Shown piece after piece: positions 27,039 to 35,943 of a DNA stretch of 64,000 nt (positions within the stretch are counted from its first letter, which is position 1; the number at the start of each line of letters is the position of its first letter). The notes below the pieces were generated by a model. It was not told the origin of the DNA. It searched no databases and saw only the letters and a list, made by a program, of their open reading frames with translations. The position numbers and the translations under genes were made by a program. Location: positions 167,925 through 231,924 of the forward strand of contig JAPLDH010000047.1 in the NCBI GenBank assembly GCA_026391355.1, read 5' to 3'. The DNA comes from Bacteroidota bacterium. Lineage in GTDB: Bacteria > Bacteroidota > Bacteroidia > Bacteroidales > FEN-979.

Positions 27039-27842
27039 TTAAATAATGATTTGTTTTTCTACATTTTTTATCCTTGTCAGATCATTTTTTTGAAGGATCT
27101 CCCGTGCCAGGTTCAAGTAATTGATTGCGCCTGTACTGTCAATATCGTGCATCATGATGGTCTGGCCAAAACTCGGTGCTTCTCCGAGTTTGGTATTCCG
27201 GTTGATGATCGTGTCGAACACCATTTGCTGGAAATGAGTTTTTACCTCTTCCACAACCTGTCGTGAGAGGTTAAGCCTGTTATCGTACATGGTAAGGAGA
27301 ATGCCTTCAATGTCAAGGTCGGGATTTAACCGCGACTGAACAATCTTAATGGTATTCAATAGTTTTCCTAATCCTTCCAACGCAAAATACTCACATTGTA
27401 CGGGGATAATGACTGAATCGGCACAAGTCAGGGCATTGATGGTAATTAATCCAAGCGATGGAGAACAATCAATGATGATAAACTCATAATCATCCTTGAC
27501 TTTATTCACCACCTTTTTCATCATTTTTTCACGGTTGGGAAGATTGATCATCTCAACCTCAGCGCCAACAAGGTCAATATGAGCCGGAATCAGGTAAAGA
27601 AAGGGTGTGGAAGTATTGAGGATGATATTTTTAGGTTCAACATCATCAATGATACATTCGTAGATGCTGGTTTTAATGTTACGCGGATCAAATCCTACCC
27701 CCGACGTCGCATTTGCCTGAGGATCAGCATCAATAATGAGCGTTTTATGCTCAAGAACGGCAAATCCGGCAGCCAGGTTAATTGCGGTCGTCGTTTTTCC
27801 AACGCCTCCCTTCTGATTGGCAAGTGCTATAACTTTCCCCAT
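27039..27842 (-). CDS. parA: chromosome-partitioning ATPase ParA/Soj
   Basis: A 267-residue deviant Walker ATPase. It begins [20 protein letters not shown] with the signature lysine (KGGVGKT), then [12 protein letters not shown] (Walker A') and [13 protein letters not shown] (Walker B), and [14 protein letters not shown] typical of ParA/Soj. It forms ATP-dependent dimers on the nucleoid and pulls ParB complexes. It lies directly upstream of parB, with a 159-base gap to the DUF3276 gene before it that may hold its promoter. Confidence 0.95.
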   Translation of the reverse strand: MGKVIALANQKGGVGKTTTAINLAAGFAVLEHKTLIIDADPQANATSGVGFDPRNIKTSIYECIIDDVEPKNIILNTSTPFLYLIPAHIDLVGAEVEMINLPNREKMMKKVVNKVKDDYEFIIIDCSPSLGLITINALTCADSVIIPVQCEYFALEGLGKLLNTIKIVQSRLNPDLDIEGILLTMYDNRLNLSRQVVEEVKTHFQQMVFDTIINRNTKLGEAPSFGQTIMMHDIDSTGAINYLNLAREILQKNDLTRIKNVEKQIII

Positions 27843-28001
27843 AATAGAATTAAACGTTCTTATACATAAATTACAAAATTACATTTTAAAGAGTTGTGGC
27901 AATAAAATGTTGAAAAGTTTTAACAATCAATGGAAGGGTGGTAATCAAAAGATCGGAAAAACAGTGTTTTACACTTGAGGAAAACAACAGGTGTGAATAT
28001 T

Positions 28002-28391
28002 TTAGCTAATCTCCTCTTCTGAACCGGAGGCAAGATCTTCAAAAGAAATATCGGTATGTTTATCACCTCGTTTAATTTCTGCCGGTATTTCTGTTTCTCC
28101 GAAATCGGTTACAGGCCTGTCAGGCGCTTTACCGGTTTTTATAAATTCAATAGCATCGCTGAGGCCAAAACTGAACTTATCAAAATCTTCTTTATAAAGA
28201 AAAAGCTTATGCTTTTCATAAAAAAACCGTCCCTGCTCATTATTAAATCGTCGTTTACTTTCTGTGATGGTAAGATAAAATTCATCTCCGATGGTTGATT
28301 TTACATCAAAAAAATAAGTCCTCTTGCCAGCACGAACCGTACGCGAAAAAATCTCCTCCCGGTCTCTGTCCTTATTTTCAATATCTTCCAT
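28002..28391 (-). CDS. DUF3276 (PUR-alpha-like) nucleic-acid-binding protein
   Basis: A 129-residue protein with the DUF3276/PUR domain pattern: IFSRTVRAGKRTYFFDVKST followed by DEFYLTITESKRRF and YEKHKLFLYKEDFDKF. This family is nearly universal in Bacteroidota, and structural work on members shows a PUR-alpha-like fold that binds nucleic acid. The last 25 residues are acidic and likely disordered. It is divergent from nusB, sharing a 185-base intergenic region. Confidence 0.85.
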   Translation of the reverse strand: MEDIENKDRDREEIFSRTVRAGKRTYFFDVKSTIGDEFYLTITESKRRFNNEQGRFFYEKHKLFLYKEDFDKFSFGLSDAIEFIKTGKAPDRPVTDFGETEIPAEIKRGDKHTDISFEDLASGSEEEIS

Positions 28392-28469
28392 TTTTTCCGA
28401 CTAAAGTGTTAATAACTTTGATTCTCAAAAACGCAAAAATAGAAATATTATTTGAAACCAAAGGAATTT

Positions 28470-28495
28470 CAATTTACGATTTACGATTTTGGGTT
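28470..28495. repeat. short intergenic word repeat
   Basis: AATTTACGATTTACGATTTT, a near-tandem repeat of the word TTACGAT, just upstream of the nusB promoter. It is the same style as the other word-built gaps in the window. Confidence 0.4.
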
Positions 28496-28499
28496 CAGA

Positions 28500-28529
28500 T
28501 TGAATAGTTTGAATTTTTCCGTACTTTTG
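28500..28529 (+). promoter_or_regulatory. candidate Bacteroidota-type promoter of nusB
   Basis: TTG at 28500-28502, a 19-base spacer, then TACTTTTG at 28522-28529. This fits the TTG-N19-TAnnTTTG pattern of the Bacteroidota primary sigma factor. The start codon of nusB is 47 bases downstream. Confidence 0.6.
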
Positions 28530-28576
28530 CATTGAATTATCAAAAATCATAATGATGTTCTTTATCATACCAAACC

Positions 28577-29542
28577 ATGCTCGGTAGAAGACATTTCAGG
28601 ATAAAAGTATTCCAGGCATTATACGGTTGGTTCATGGGAGGTGAGTCGCGCATTGATGTTGCAGAAAAGTATCTTTTGCAAAGTATTGAAAAGATTTATG
28701 AACTTTATTTTCTTCAAATCTCCTTTTTGCTCGAGATCATCCACTTCTATGAGTTCAGGATGGAAGAAGCCAAACACAAGTTTTATCCGACTGAGGAAGA
28801 ATTAAAGCCCAGCACAAAATTACTGAACAACGTCATTCTTCGTCAGTTAATTGATAATAAGGAGGTTCAGACACGTATTGACCGCCACAAAATTTCCTGG
28901 ACAGAAGAACAGGAAATGGTCAGGAAGATCTACCAAAAGATTAAAAACAGTAAAGACCTGAAGGAATACCTGGATTCGGGAGAATCGTCCTATAAACAAG
29001 ATCGGGATATTATCTATAAACTGGTCAAGAAATACATTACGAGATCATCGGAGTTACAATCTTATTGCGAAGAAAGGAATATGTTCTGGGGAGATGATTA
29101 CCAGGTGGTTGCCCTTCTGTTCCTGAAAACGCTCAGGCTAATGAACGAATCTTTCACGGCAGATGATTCACTTCCTGCACTTTTTAATGACGATGAAGAG
29201 GAAGATGACCCTGCCGAAATACGTCAATTTATTCTTGACCTTTTCATGAAGACGATCCATGACAGTGAAAAATATGAGAAATTGATCGATGCCAGAACAA
29301 GAAACTGGGAACTGGAGCGGATTGCCTCAACTGATATCATCCTGATCAAAATGGCCTTGACGGAGTTGATCCAGTTCTCAAACATTCCAATAAAGGTCAC
29401 TTTGAACGAGTATATTGAGATCTCAAAATTATTCAGTACACCGAAAAGTAAACTTTTTATTAACGGGATACTCGATAAACTGGCTGAAGAATTACAGTCG
29501 GAGGGAACAATTGAAAAAAGAGGCCGGGGGCTGATGACCTGA
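28577..29542 (+). CDS. nusB: transcription antitermination factor NusB
   Basis: A 321-residue Bacteroidota-type NusB with a long N-terminal half. The start MLGRRHFRIKVFQALYGW matches the RNA-binding arginine-rich start of NusB. The conserved C-terminal part reads NWELERIASTDIILIKMALTELI followed by IPIKVTLNEYIEISKLFSTPKSKLFINGILDKL. It binds boxA RNA with S10 in rRNA antitermination. A good promoter lies upstream. It is followed by porQ after a 40-94 base gap, depending on the porQ start. Confidence 0.94.
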   Translation: MLGRRHFRIKVFQALYGWFMGGESRIDVAEKYLLQSIEKIYELYFLQISFLLEIIHFYEFRMEEAKHKFYPTEEELKPSTKLLNNVILRQLIDNKEVQTRIDRHKISWTEEQEMVRKIYQKIKNSKDLKEYLDSGESSYKQDRDIIYKLVKKYITRSSELQSYCEERNMFWGDDYQVVALLFLKTLRLMNESFTADDSLPALFNDDEEEDDPAEIRQFILDLFMKTIHDSEKYEKLIDARTRNWELERIASTDIILIKMALTELIQFSNIPIKVTLNEYIEISKLFSTPKSKLFINGILDKLAEELQSEGTIEKRGRGLMT

Positions 29543-29636
29543 GATAATTCGTGAGTATATTAAGTTTGAATGAATATGAGGTTTGCCATACTATTTTTCA
29601 TATACCTTCGTTTTTCAATTAAAACATATTCTGATT

Positions 29637-30713
29637 GTGCATAAATTATTTCGTGTTTTCCTGACAACTATTTCATTATCCGGCCTGATCTCTTCCTTTT
29701 CATATGGACAGATTGGTGGTCAGGGTACCTATAAATTGCTTTACTCCGTGAATTCCGCACGCATTGCAGGACTGGGGGGAAATTTTCTGGCAATTAAAGA
29801 CAACGATATTACACTTGCTTTGCCCAATCCCTCCCTGATCACCCCGGAAATGAATAATAACCTGGCGCTTAGTTACACTAACTTTGCCGGTATTTCATAC
29901 GGATATGCGATGTACTCGCGAACGTTTACCAAGGCCGGTAGTTTTGCCGGAGCGATCCAGTTTATCAACTATGGTACATTTACCAGGGCTGATGAAACAG
30001 GGTTAATTACCGGAACATTCAGCGCAAATGATCTCGCTTTGACGATAGGGTGGGGTCGTCAGTTGAACACTCATTTTTCAATCGGGGGAAATGCTAAACT
30101 GATCTATTCTGGTTACGATATATATCATTCATTGGGTATTGCAGTGGATGCTGCCGGTACTTATACCAGCAGCGATAATCTTTTTACTGCCTGCCTTCTT
30201 GCCAGGAATATCGGTTCGCAACTGATCCCTTACACCACTGGCAATTATGAACCCATTCCGTTCCAATTGCAGGCAGGAGCATCACTCGGTCTGAAGCATA
30301 TTCCTCTCAGGTTCTCATTTCTCTATAACCATATCGAAAGATGGGACATGACCTATTTTGACCCGAATTCTTCGGAAAATCAAAAGGACCCGATTACAGG
30401 GGAGGTCAAGACCAAAACCGGTATCAGCAAATTTGCTGATAACCTGATGCGGCATTTGGTAATAGGAGGGGAACTTACCATTGCTAAAGTCCTTGCACTC
30501 AGGCTTGGTTACAACTATGAAATCCGGCAGGAACTTAAACCACCTGACAAAGCCGGCATAGGAGGGTTGTCGTTTGGGTTTGGCGTGCATGTCAGCATGT
30601 TTACACTTGGATATACCCGTGAAACTTATATGACCGGACCCATCAATCCCAACTATTTCACAGTTGCCGTCAATCTGAACGAATTTACCAAAAAGAAGAC
30701 GGCGGGGAATTAG
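29637..30713 (+). CDS. porQ: type IX secretion protein PorQ-like outer-membrane protein
   Basis: A 358-residue predicted outer-membrane beta-barrel of the PorQ family. The core begins GQGTYKLLYSVNSARIAGLGGNF and has repeated amphipathic strands such as NNLALSYTNFAGISYGYAMY and a C-terminal TLGYTRETYMTGPINPNYF. In Porphyromonas, PorQ is required for T9SS surface anchoring (attachment complex). I favour the GTG at 29637, which gives a standard signal peptide (HKLFRVFLTTISLSGLISSFSYGQ); an ATG at 29583 in frame would add 18 residues. Together with the sorting-domain proteins nearby it supports a working T9SS in this organism. Confidence 0.85.
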   Translation: MHKLFRVFLTTISLSGLISSFSYGQIGGQGTYKLLYSVNSARIAGLGGNFLAIKDNDITLALPNPSLITPEMNNNLALSYTNFAGISYGYAMYSRTFTKAGSFAGAIQFINYGTFTRADETGLITGTFSANDLALTIGWGRQLNTHFSIGGNAKLIYSGYDIYHSLGIAVDAAGTYTSSDNLFTACLLARNIGSQLIPYTTGNYEPIPFQLQAGASLGLKHIPLRFSFLYNHIERWDMTYFDPNSSENQKDPITGEVKTKTGISKFADNLMRHLVIGGELTIAKVLALRLGYNYEIRQELKPPDKAGIGGLSFGFGVHVSMFTLGYTRETYMTGPINPNYFTVAVNLNEFTKKKTAGN

Positions 30714-30830
30714 GCATTAGGCAACAGGCAATAGTTAGCGGGTTATCAGACATTTTACCATTTTACATCTTGCCATTTGATATTCGCCATTTTTACTTTT
30801 ACTTTCACTGTTCACTGTTCGTTCCCCTGT
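30714..30830. repeat. low-complexity intergenic word repeats between porQ and ispH
   Basis: The gap opens with GGCATTAGGCAACAGGCAATAG, goes on with ACATTTTACCATTTTACATC and CCATTTGATATTCGCCATTT, and ends TTCACTGTTCACTGTTCG. These are variant short words in direct repeat. It holds no gene. Confidence 0.55.
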
Positions 30831-30836
30831 TTTCAG

Positions 30837-30844
30837 TACCTTTG
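30837..30844 (+). promoter_or_regulatory. candidate -7 element of ispH
   Basis: TACCTTTG matches TAnnTTTG and lies 21-28 bases before the ispH start codon. A perfect -33 TTG is not present; CTG falls at the expected spacing. Confidence 0.4.
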
Positions 30845-30864
30845 CGAGGATTTCAATCAATGTC

Positions 30865-31743
30865 ATGAAAGTTAGTATTGACCAACATTCAGGTTTTTGT
30901 TTTGGTGTTGTATATGCTATTGAAGTAGCAGAACGCGAACTTGAGAGAGGTGAAAAGCTTTACTGCCTTGGCGATATTGTCCACAATAACATGGAGGTCA
31001 ATAGGTTAAAAGGGCTTGGATTGGTCATCATTGAACATGAGGATCTCGCGCACCTCCACGATTGCAAAGTCCTGATCAGGGCACACGGAGAACCTCCTGA
31101 AACTTACGAAACTGCACTGAGAAATAATATCGAACTGATTGATGCTTCATGCCCCATCGTTTTGAACCTTCAGAATGATATCCGTCATGGATACAGGGAG
31201 ATGGAAGAAAAAGGCGGTCAGATCGTTATCTATGGCAAGGAAGGACATGCCGAGGTAAATGGGTTAAAAGGACAGACTAACGATCAGGCGATCATCATCA
31301 ATCATGAAGATGACCTTGAAAAGATCGATTTTACACGTCCAATCCGTGTTTACTCGCAAACGACAATGAGCCTTGACGGATTTCACCGGATCATAGAACT
31401 GATAAAGGGAAAAATGATTCTGGCAAGTTCAGGTGCGTCCATCGATTTTATATGGAATGACAGCATTTGCAGACAAGTAGCTAACCGGTCGGGATTACTC
31501 AGGGATTTTGCATCCCGGTATGATGTTATTATTTTTGTAAGCGGAAAAAAGAGTTCCAACGGCATGTTCCTGTTTGAGGTTTGCAGGTCAGTCAATCCAA
31601 GAACCTACCTTGTATCAGATAAGGATGAATTAATGGGCAACTGGTTTGAAGGGGCTACCGATGCAGGTGTTTGCGGGGCTACCTCCACACCCATGTGGCT
31701 GATGGAAAAAGTCGGAGAAGAGATCATAAAAATCAAAGGATAA
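30865..31743 (+). CDS. ispH: 4-hydroxy-3-methylbut-2-enyl diphosphate reductase IspH
   Basis: The last enzyme of the MEP isoprenoid pathway, a [4Fe-4S] protein converting HMBPP to IPP and DMAPP. The 292 residues include the three cluster cysteines: SGFCFGV near residue 12, DASCPIV near residue 96, and AGVCGATSTP near the C-terminus. IRAHGEPP and YGKEGHAEV contain conserved active-site histidines, and TTMSLDGF matches the substrate-binding threonine region. It is followed two bases later by recF. Confidence 0.93.
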   Translation: MKVSIDQHSGFCFGVVYAIEVAERELERGEKLYCLGDIVHNNMEVNRLKGLGLVIIEHEDLAHLHDCKVLIRAHGEPPETYETALRNNIELIDASCPIVLNLQNDIRHGYREMEEKGGQIVIYGKEGHAEVNGLKGQTNDQAIIINHEDDLEKIDFTRPIRVYSQTTMSLDGFHRIIELIKGKMILASSGASIDFIWNDSICRQVANRSGLLRDFASRYDVIIFVSGKKSSNGMFLFEVCRSVNPRTYLVSDKDELMGNWFEGATDAGVCGATSTPMWLMEKVGEEIIKIKG

Positions 31744-31745
31744 AG

Positions 31746-32840
31746 ATGTACCTTAAGCAACTTACCCTTACCAATTTTAAGAATTACTCCCAGGCATCTT
31801 TTACCTTTTCCGAGAAGATCAACTGTTTTATCGGTAACAATGGGGTCGGGAAGACAAATCTTCTGGATGCCATCCATTATCTTTCATTTTGTAAAAGTTA
31901 TTTCAACCCGGTGGACACCCAGAATATCCGTCATGGGGAGGATTTTTTTGCACTTCATGGGACCTATGTGAGAAAAGAAAATCTTGGCGAACTGGTTGAA
32001 TGTATCCAGAAAAGAAACCACCGTAAAAAGTTTCTCATCAACCGGAAGGAATATGATCGGCTGGCTGATCATATAGGTAACATTCCACTGGTTATGATCT
32101 CCCCTTACGACAGCGACCTGATCAATGATGGCAGCGAGATCCGACGAAAATATATCGATAGTGTGATTTCACAGTTTGACAAGCTTTACCTGGATGACCT
32201 TATCAATTACCACAAAGCGCTATTTCAGCGGAATGCCCTGTTGAAATCATTTGCCGACAATCATCGTTTTGATCCGATATCCGTAGAAACCTGGGATGAG
32301 CAACTGGTAAAATTCGGAATGACGATCTTTGAAAAACGGAAACTTTTTCTTGAGCATTTCATTCCTGTCTTTCAGCATTTCTTTAGATATATCAGTTGCG
32401 GAGATGAGTCAGTTGATATTATCTATCAGTCGCAACTTCTCGAAGGGGACTTCAGGGAACTATTGTCAAGAGCACTTTCCCGCGACAAAGCGGCACAATT
32501 CTCCACTACCGGAATTCACAAAGACGATCTGGAATTATTAATATCAGGTTACCCTGTTAAAAAATTTGGTTCACAGGGTCAGCAGAAGTCGTTTGTCATT
32601 GGCATACGGTTAGCGCAATTTGAATACACACAGAAAGTTAAAGGGTACAAACCGCTAATATTGCTGGACGATGTTTTTGATAAGCTCGATGACCTTCGGG
32701 TGGAACAGTTGGTTAAACTGGTAAGTGAAAATAGTTTTGGACAGATTTTTATTACAGATACACAGGAAGACAGGGTAAAAAAAATTGTGAATACCATCGA
32801 TATAAATCATAAGATTTTCAGGATCACCAACGCTAAGTAG
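31746..32840 (+). CDS. recF: DNA replication and repair protein RecF
   Basis: A 364-residue SMC-like ATPase that loads RecA at gaps together with RecO and RecR. I chose the ATG at 31746 because it opens the family N-terminus (MYLKQLTLTNFKNYSQASF); the ORF is open to 31671, but that would overlap ispH. Walker A is IGNNGVGKTNLLDA, the signature is SQGQQKSFVIGIRLAQ, and Walker B is PLILLDDVFDKLD. dnaA and gyrB, its neighbours in many genomes, are not in the window. Confidence 0.94.
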   Translation: MYLKQLTLTNFKNYSQASFTFSEKINCFIGNNGVGKTNLLDAIHYLSFCKSYFNPVDTQNIRHGEDFFALHGTYVRKENLGELVECIQKRNHRKKFLINRKEYDRLADHIGNIPLVMISPYDSDLINDGSEIRRKYIDSVISQFDKLYLDDLINYHKALFQRNALLKSFADNHRFDPISVETWDEQLVKFGMTIFEKRKLFLEHFIPVFQHFFRYISCGDESVDIIYQSQLLEGDFRELLSRALSRDKAAQFSTTGIHKDDLELLISGYPVKKFGSQGQQKSFVIGIRLAQFEYTQKVKGYKPLILLDDVFDKLDDLRVEQLVKLVSENSFGQIFITDTQEDRVKKIVNTIDINHKIFRITNAK

Positions 32841-32877
32841 TCAGTTTATGGTAAATTTACACAGTAAAAAATAAGTT

Positions 32878-33168
32878 GTGAAACATTCAAACGATCTTTC
32901 GCTGGGAGATGCAATTAAAGAATTCCTGCAGGCCTACAGGCTTGAGGATAAGCTGAATGAGACCCGTATTATCAAATCCTGGGAAAAAGTTCTTGGTAAA
33001 CTCGTAGCCAACCATTCCAGGGACCTATATATCAGAAACAGGGTACTTTATGTAAAGATCGATTCTGCTGCGTTACGGAATGAACTATCCTATGCAAAGG
33101 AAAAAATTGTCAAAGCCTTGAATAAAGAGGTCAAGGCAGATGTAATTAAAGATGTTGTGTTGAATTGA
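32878..33168 (+). CDS. DUF721/DciA-like protein
   Basis: A 96-residue small basic protein starting at GTG (32878). It has the DUF721 pattern: a helical N-terminus (LGDAIKEFLQAYRLEDKLNE), a Trp in IIKSWEKVLGK, and a C-terminal LYVKIDSAALRNELSYAKEKIV. DUF721 proteins next to recF include DciA, a helicase operator that recruits DnaB; short Bacteroidota members are usually annotated only by domain. It is co-oriented with recF, 37 bases downstream, so probably co-transcribed. Confidence 0.78.
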   Translation: MKHSNDLSLGDAIKEFLQAYRLEDKLNETRIIKSWEKVLGKLVANHSRDLYIRNRVLYVKIDSAALRNELSYAKEKIVKALNKEVKADVIKDVVLN

Positions 33169-33176
33169 CACATTTC

Positions 33177-33788
33177 TTACCTGATCTCACATTTCAGCAT
33201 CTTTTCATCCTCTAAAAATCCCTCCAGTTTATCCCCCACTTTTACTGGTCCGACCCCCGACGGAGTGCCTGTGAATATCAGGTCACCGGTTTTTAATGTA
33301 ATGAAATGGGAGATATATGAAATAATATCATCAAATGAGAAAATCATCTCCTTTGAACTGCTCTTCTGAACGGTAGTTCCATTCAGGTTCAGATGAAAAT
33401 GAATGTCCTGCTGATCTTTCAACTGTTCCTTGGGAATAAATTTTCCCAGAGGGGCTGCATTGTCAAAACCTTTTGCAATAAGCCACGGCAGGCCTTGCTG
33501 TTTGCTGATATTTTGCAGGTCGCGTGCCGTAAAATCAATCCCGATCCCTATTTCGTCGTAATAAGTATGAGCAAACTTTTTCTGAATATTCTTTCCAACT
33601 TTACCTATTTTCATAACGAGTTCAACCTCATAATGAATTTCTTTCGAAAAATCAGGTAAGAAAAAGGGTCGATTTCTGATAAGCAATGAAGTATCCGGTT
33701 TCAGGAAAAAAACCGGTGTGGCTGGCACCTCGTGGTGCAGTTCTTTGATATGTTCACGGTAATTCCGGCCAATACATATTATTTTCAT
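33177..33788 (-). CDS. fumarylacetoacetate hydrolase (FAH) family protein
   Basis: A 203-residue FAH-fold hydrolase or isomerase of the short, single-domain type. The signature IICIGRNYREHIKEL starts the protein. The metal ligands are suggested by HYEVELVMKIG (two Glu) and GIDFTARDLQ (Asp), and the C-terminal TGTPSGVGPVKVGD is conserved. Family members act on acylpyruvates, oxaloacetate or related 2-keto acids; which one applies here cannot be told. It converges with the DUF721 gene and is the last gene of the minus-strand run from tig. Confidence 0.88.
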   Translation of the reverse strand: MKIICIGRNYREHIKELHHEVPATPVFFLKPDTSLLIRNRPFFLPDFSKEIHYEVELVMKIGKVGKNIQKKFAHTYYDEIGIGIDFTARDLQNISKQQGLPWLIAKGFDNAAPLGKFIPKEQLKDQQDIHFHLNLNGTTVQKSSSKEMIFSFDDIISYISHFITLKTGDLIFTGTPSGVGPVKVGDKLEGFLEDEKMLKCEIR

Positions 33789-33810
33789 GGGGAGGTTCGT
33801 ATGTTTACTT

Positions 33811-34641
33811 TCAGAAAAGTTCCAGTTTTACTGATTTGTTATTAAACCCTCTTAACTTGATCGATGTTATCACTTTCTTGGTGGAAAGAGGAAACTCACT
33901 CTTCATGATCCAGTCATAATAGGAGGGTTCGGTTCTGAAGACATCCTCAACTAATTTTCCTTTATGTTTTCCGAAATTGAAGACTTCCTGGTCTTTTTCA
34001 TTCAGGACGATATGACCTATCAAATCTACATTTTTAGAATTGAACGAGAATTCACTTAATGCCTTCACATCATTGATGATGGGTTGAACAATAATCCCTT
34101 TCCGGTCCTTTATGCTCGTTTCTTTATACTTGTCGAGTTGTGCTTTCAGGATTTCGTAGGTAGCGATGGTATCTGCTTCTGCGCTGTGTGCATTCTCAAG
34201 CTCTTTATTACAATAAAACTGGTATGCGGCAAAAAGATTCCTGGGTTCCATACGGTGGAAGATATTCTGAACATCGACGAATCGCCGGCCTTTCAGATCG
34301 AATTCAACGTCGGTGCGTAGAAACTCTTCAACCAGTAAAGGAATATCGAAATGATTGGAATTGTATCCTGCAAGATCACAATTTTCAAGAAATTGTGCGA
34401 ATTCATGGGCTACCTCCCTGAACTTGGGGGCGTCTTTTACATCTTCGTCAGTAATTCCGTGGATTGCCGTGACTTCCTTAGGAATAGGCATTTCAGGATT
34501 AATTCTCTTTGTTTTGATTTTTGTGGCGCCATCAGGATTTATTCTGTATATGCAAATTTCCACAATCCTGTCGGTGGCAACTTTAATTCCTGTGGTTTCC
34601 AGGTCAAAGAAGGCCAATGGGCGGGTTAAGTTAAGTTCCAT
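33811..34641 (-). CDS. DnaQ-like 3'-5' exonuclease with C-terminal extension
   Basis: A 276-residue DEDDh exonuclease. The acidic motifs are AFFDLETTG near residue 10, NSNHFDIPLLVEE in the middle, and HSAEADTIATYEIL, where His and Asp complete the site. The exonuclease domain ends near residue 180. The C-terminal 90 residues (VFNFGKHKGKLVEDV...YYDWIM) resemble the DUF3820 add-on found after such exonucleases. It could be a polymerase III epsilon-like proofreader or a stand-alone nuclease. The E2 gene stop lies one base from its start. Confidence 0.9.
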   Translation of the reverse strand: MELNLTRPLAFFDLETTGIKVATDRIVEICIYRINPDGATKIKTKRINPEMPIPKEVTAIHGITDEDVKDAPKFREVAHEFAQFLENCDLAGYNSNHFDIPLLVEEFLRTDVEFDLKGRRFVDVQNIFHRMEPRNLFAAYQFYCNKELENAHSAEADTIATYEILKAQLDKYKETSIKDRKGIIVQPIINDVKALSEFSFNSKNVDLIGHIVLNEKDQEVFNFGKHKGKLVEDVFRTEPSYYDWIMKSEFPLSTKKVITSIKLRGFNNKSVKLELF

Positions 34642-34642
34642 A

Positions 34643-35875
34643 TTAAATTGACTGTGTTACATCATAGTTTTCAAGGTAGAAACGCATTCTGTCAAGGAAT
34701 TGACCTGCAAGTACACCATCAATTACGCGGTGGTCATGCGCAACCGAAAGGATCATCATATGCCTGATTGCAATGGTATCTCCGTCGGGTGTTTCCAGCA
34801 CGACAGGGCGTTTTTTAATAACACCGACTGCAACAATGGCTGTCTGGGGTTGGTTGATAATGGGGGTTCCTGCAAGGAGACCGAAGGAACCAAGATTTGT
34901 CAGTGAAATTGTTCCCCCTGAGATTTCATCAGGGATAAGTTTGTTTTTCCTTGCCCGGTCAGCAAGATCGGTAATACTTCTTACCATACCGGTCAGGCTT
35001 TTCTGGTCAGCATTTTTGATTACTGGAACAATGAGACCGTTGTTGGGAAGGGAAACTGCCATCCCGATGTTTATATTCTTGTGACAGATGATCCGGGTTC
35101 CGTCGATGGAAACATTTACCTGGGGTACATCCCGCACAGCTTTGGCAATGGATTCAATAATTACCGGTGTAAATGTCAGTTTAATATTTTCCCGTTTTTC
35201 AAAAGAATCTTTATTCTTACTCCGCCAGTTAGCAATTCTTGTCATGTCGACTTCCATAAATGAATTGACATGGGGTGATGTTTCCCATGACTTACTCATG
35301 TGAGAAGAGATTAACTGTCGTATCCTGTCCATCTCAACTATCTCGTCACCGACTGCATTAACAATGGTTTGGGCAGGTAGTGGAACTGGCCGGTCTGCAC
35401 TTTTCCTGGTTTTGACCCAATTCAGGATATCCTCTTTGGTTACCCTGTCATCTTTCCCCGTACCCGGAATGTTGGACAGCTCTTTCATTGAAACATGCTC
35501 CTGTTTGGCAATACTTTTTACCAATGGAGAGTAAAAACGGGTGCCTCCTGAATAATCCTGAACCGGTAAAACAGGTTGAGCTGTTTCTGCAGGTTGAGCT
35601 GTTACAGCAACCACGGGGGTAGATGCCCGCTCACTCTTCATTTCCACGAGTGCGATTGCTTTTCCGATGGGAACCACATCTCCTTCAGCAAATAGTTTTT
35701 TTACCAGGGTTCCTGATACGGGCGAAGGGATTTCCGTATCAACCTTATCGGTTGCCACTTCAACAAGTGCATCGTCTTCAGCAATTGCATCACCTTCCTG
35801 CTTAAGCCATTTTGTAAGTGTAGCTTCAATAAGCCCTTCCCCCATTTGTGGCATCACAATTTCAAAATTTGCCAT
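34643..35875 (-). CDS. dihydrolipoamide acyltransferase (2-oxoacid dehydrogenase E2)
   Basis: A 410-residue E2 enzyme with a lipoyl domain (residues 1-76, with the lipoylated lysine in EVATDKVDTEIPSP), an Ala/Pro-rich linker, a peripheral subunit-binding domain (about residues 112-160, SPLVKSIAKQEHVSMKEL), and the catalytic domain ending with AHDHRVIDGVLAGQFLD, which holds the active His and Asp. It transfers acyl groups to CoA in pyruvate, branched-chain or 2-oxoglutarate dehydrogenase complexes. E1 and E3 are not in the window, so the substrate is open; the branched-chain type is common for stand-alone Bacteroidota E2 genes. Confidence 0.92.
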   Translation of the reverse strand: MANFEIVMPQMGEGLIEATLTKWLKQEGDAIAEDDALVEVATDKVDTEIPSPVSGTLVKKLFAEGDVVPIGKAIALVEMKSERASTPVVAVTAQPAETAQPVLPVQDYSGGTRFYSPLVKSIAKQEHVSMKELSNIPGTGKDDRVTKEDILNWVKTRKSADRPVPLPAQTIVNAVGDEIVEMDRIRQLISSHMSKSWETSPHVNSFMEVDMTRIANWRSKNKDSFEKRENIKLTFTPVIIESIAKAVRDVPQVNVSIDGTRIICHKNINIGMAVSLPNNGLIVPVIKNADQKSLTGMVRSITDLADRARKNKLIPDEISGGTISLTNLGSFGLLAGTPIINQPQTAIVAVGVIKKRPVVLETPDGDTIAIRHMMILSVAHDHRVIDGVLAGQFLDRMRFYLENYDVTQSI

Positions 35876-35943
35876 ATACTACTGATTCTTGCGTTTGAAG
35901 TAAAGGTACAATAATTATAAATATTCTGTCTAAATAAAGGCGC

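Noticed and set aside
27843..28001. parS site near parAB
   Set aside because: I looked for a GTTTCACGTGAAAC-like 16-mer around parA and parB and saw none.
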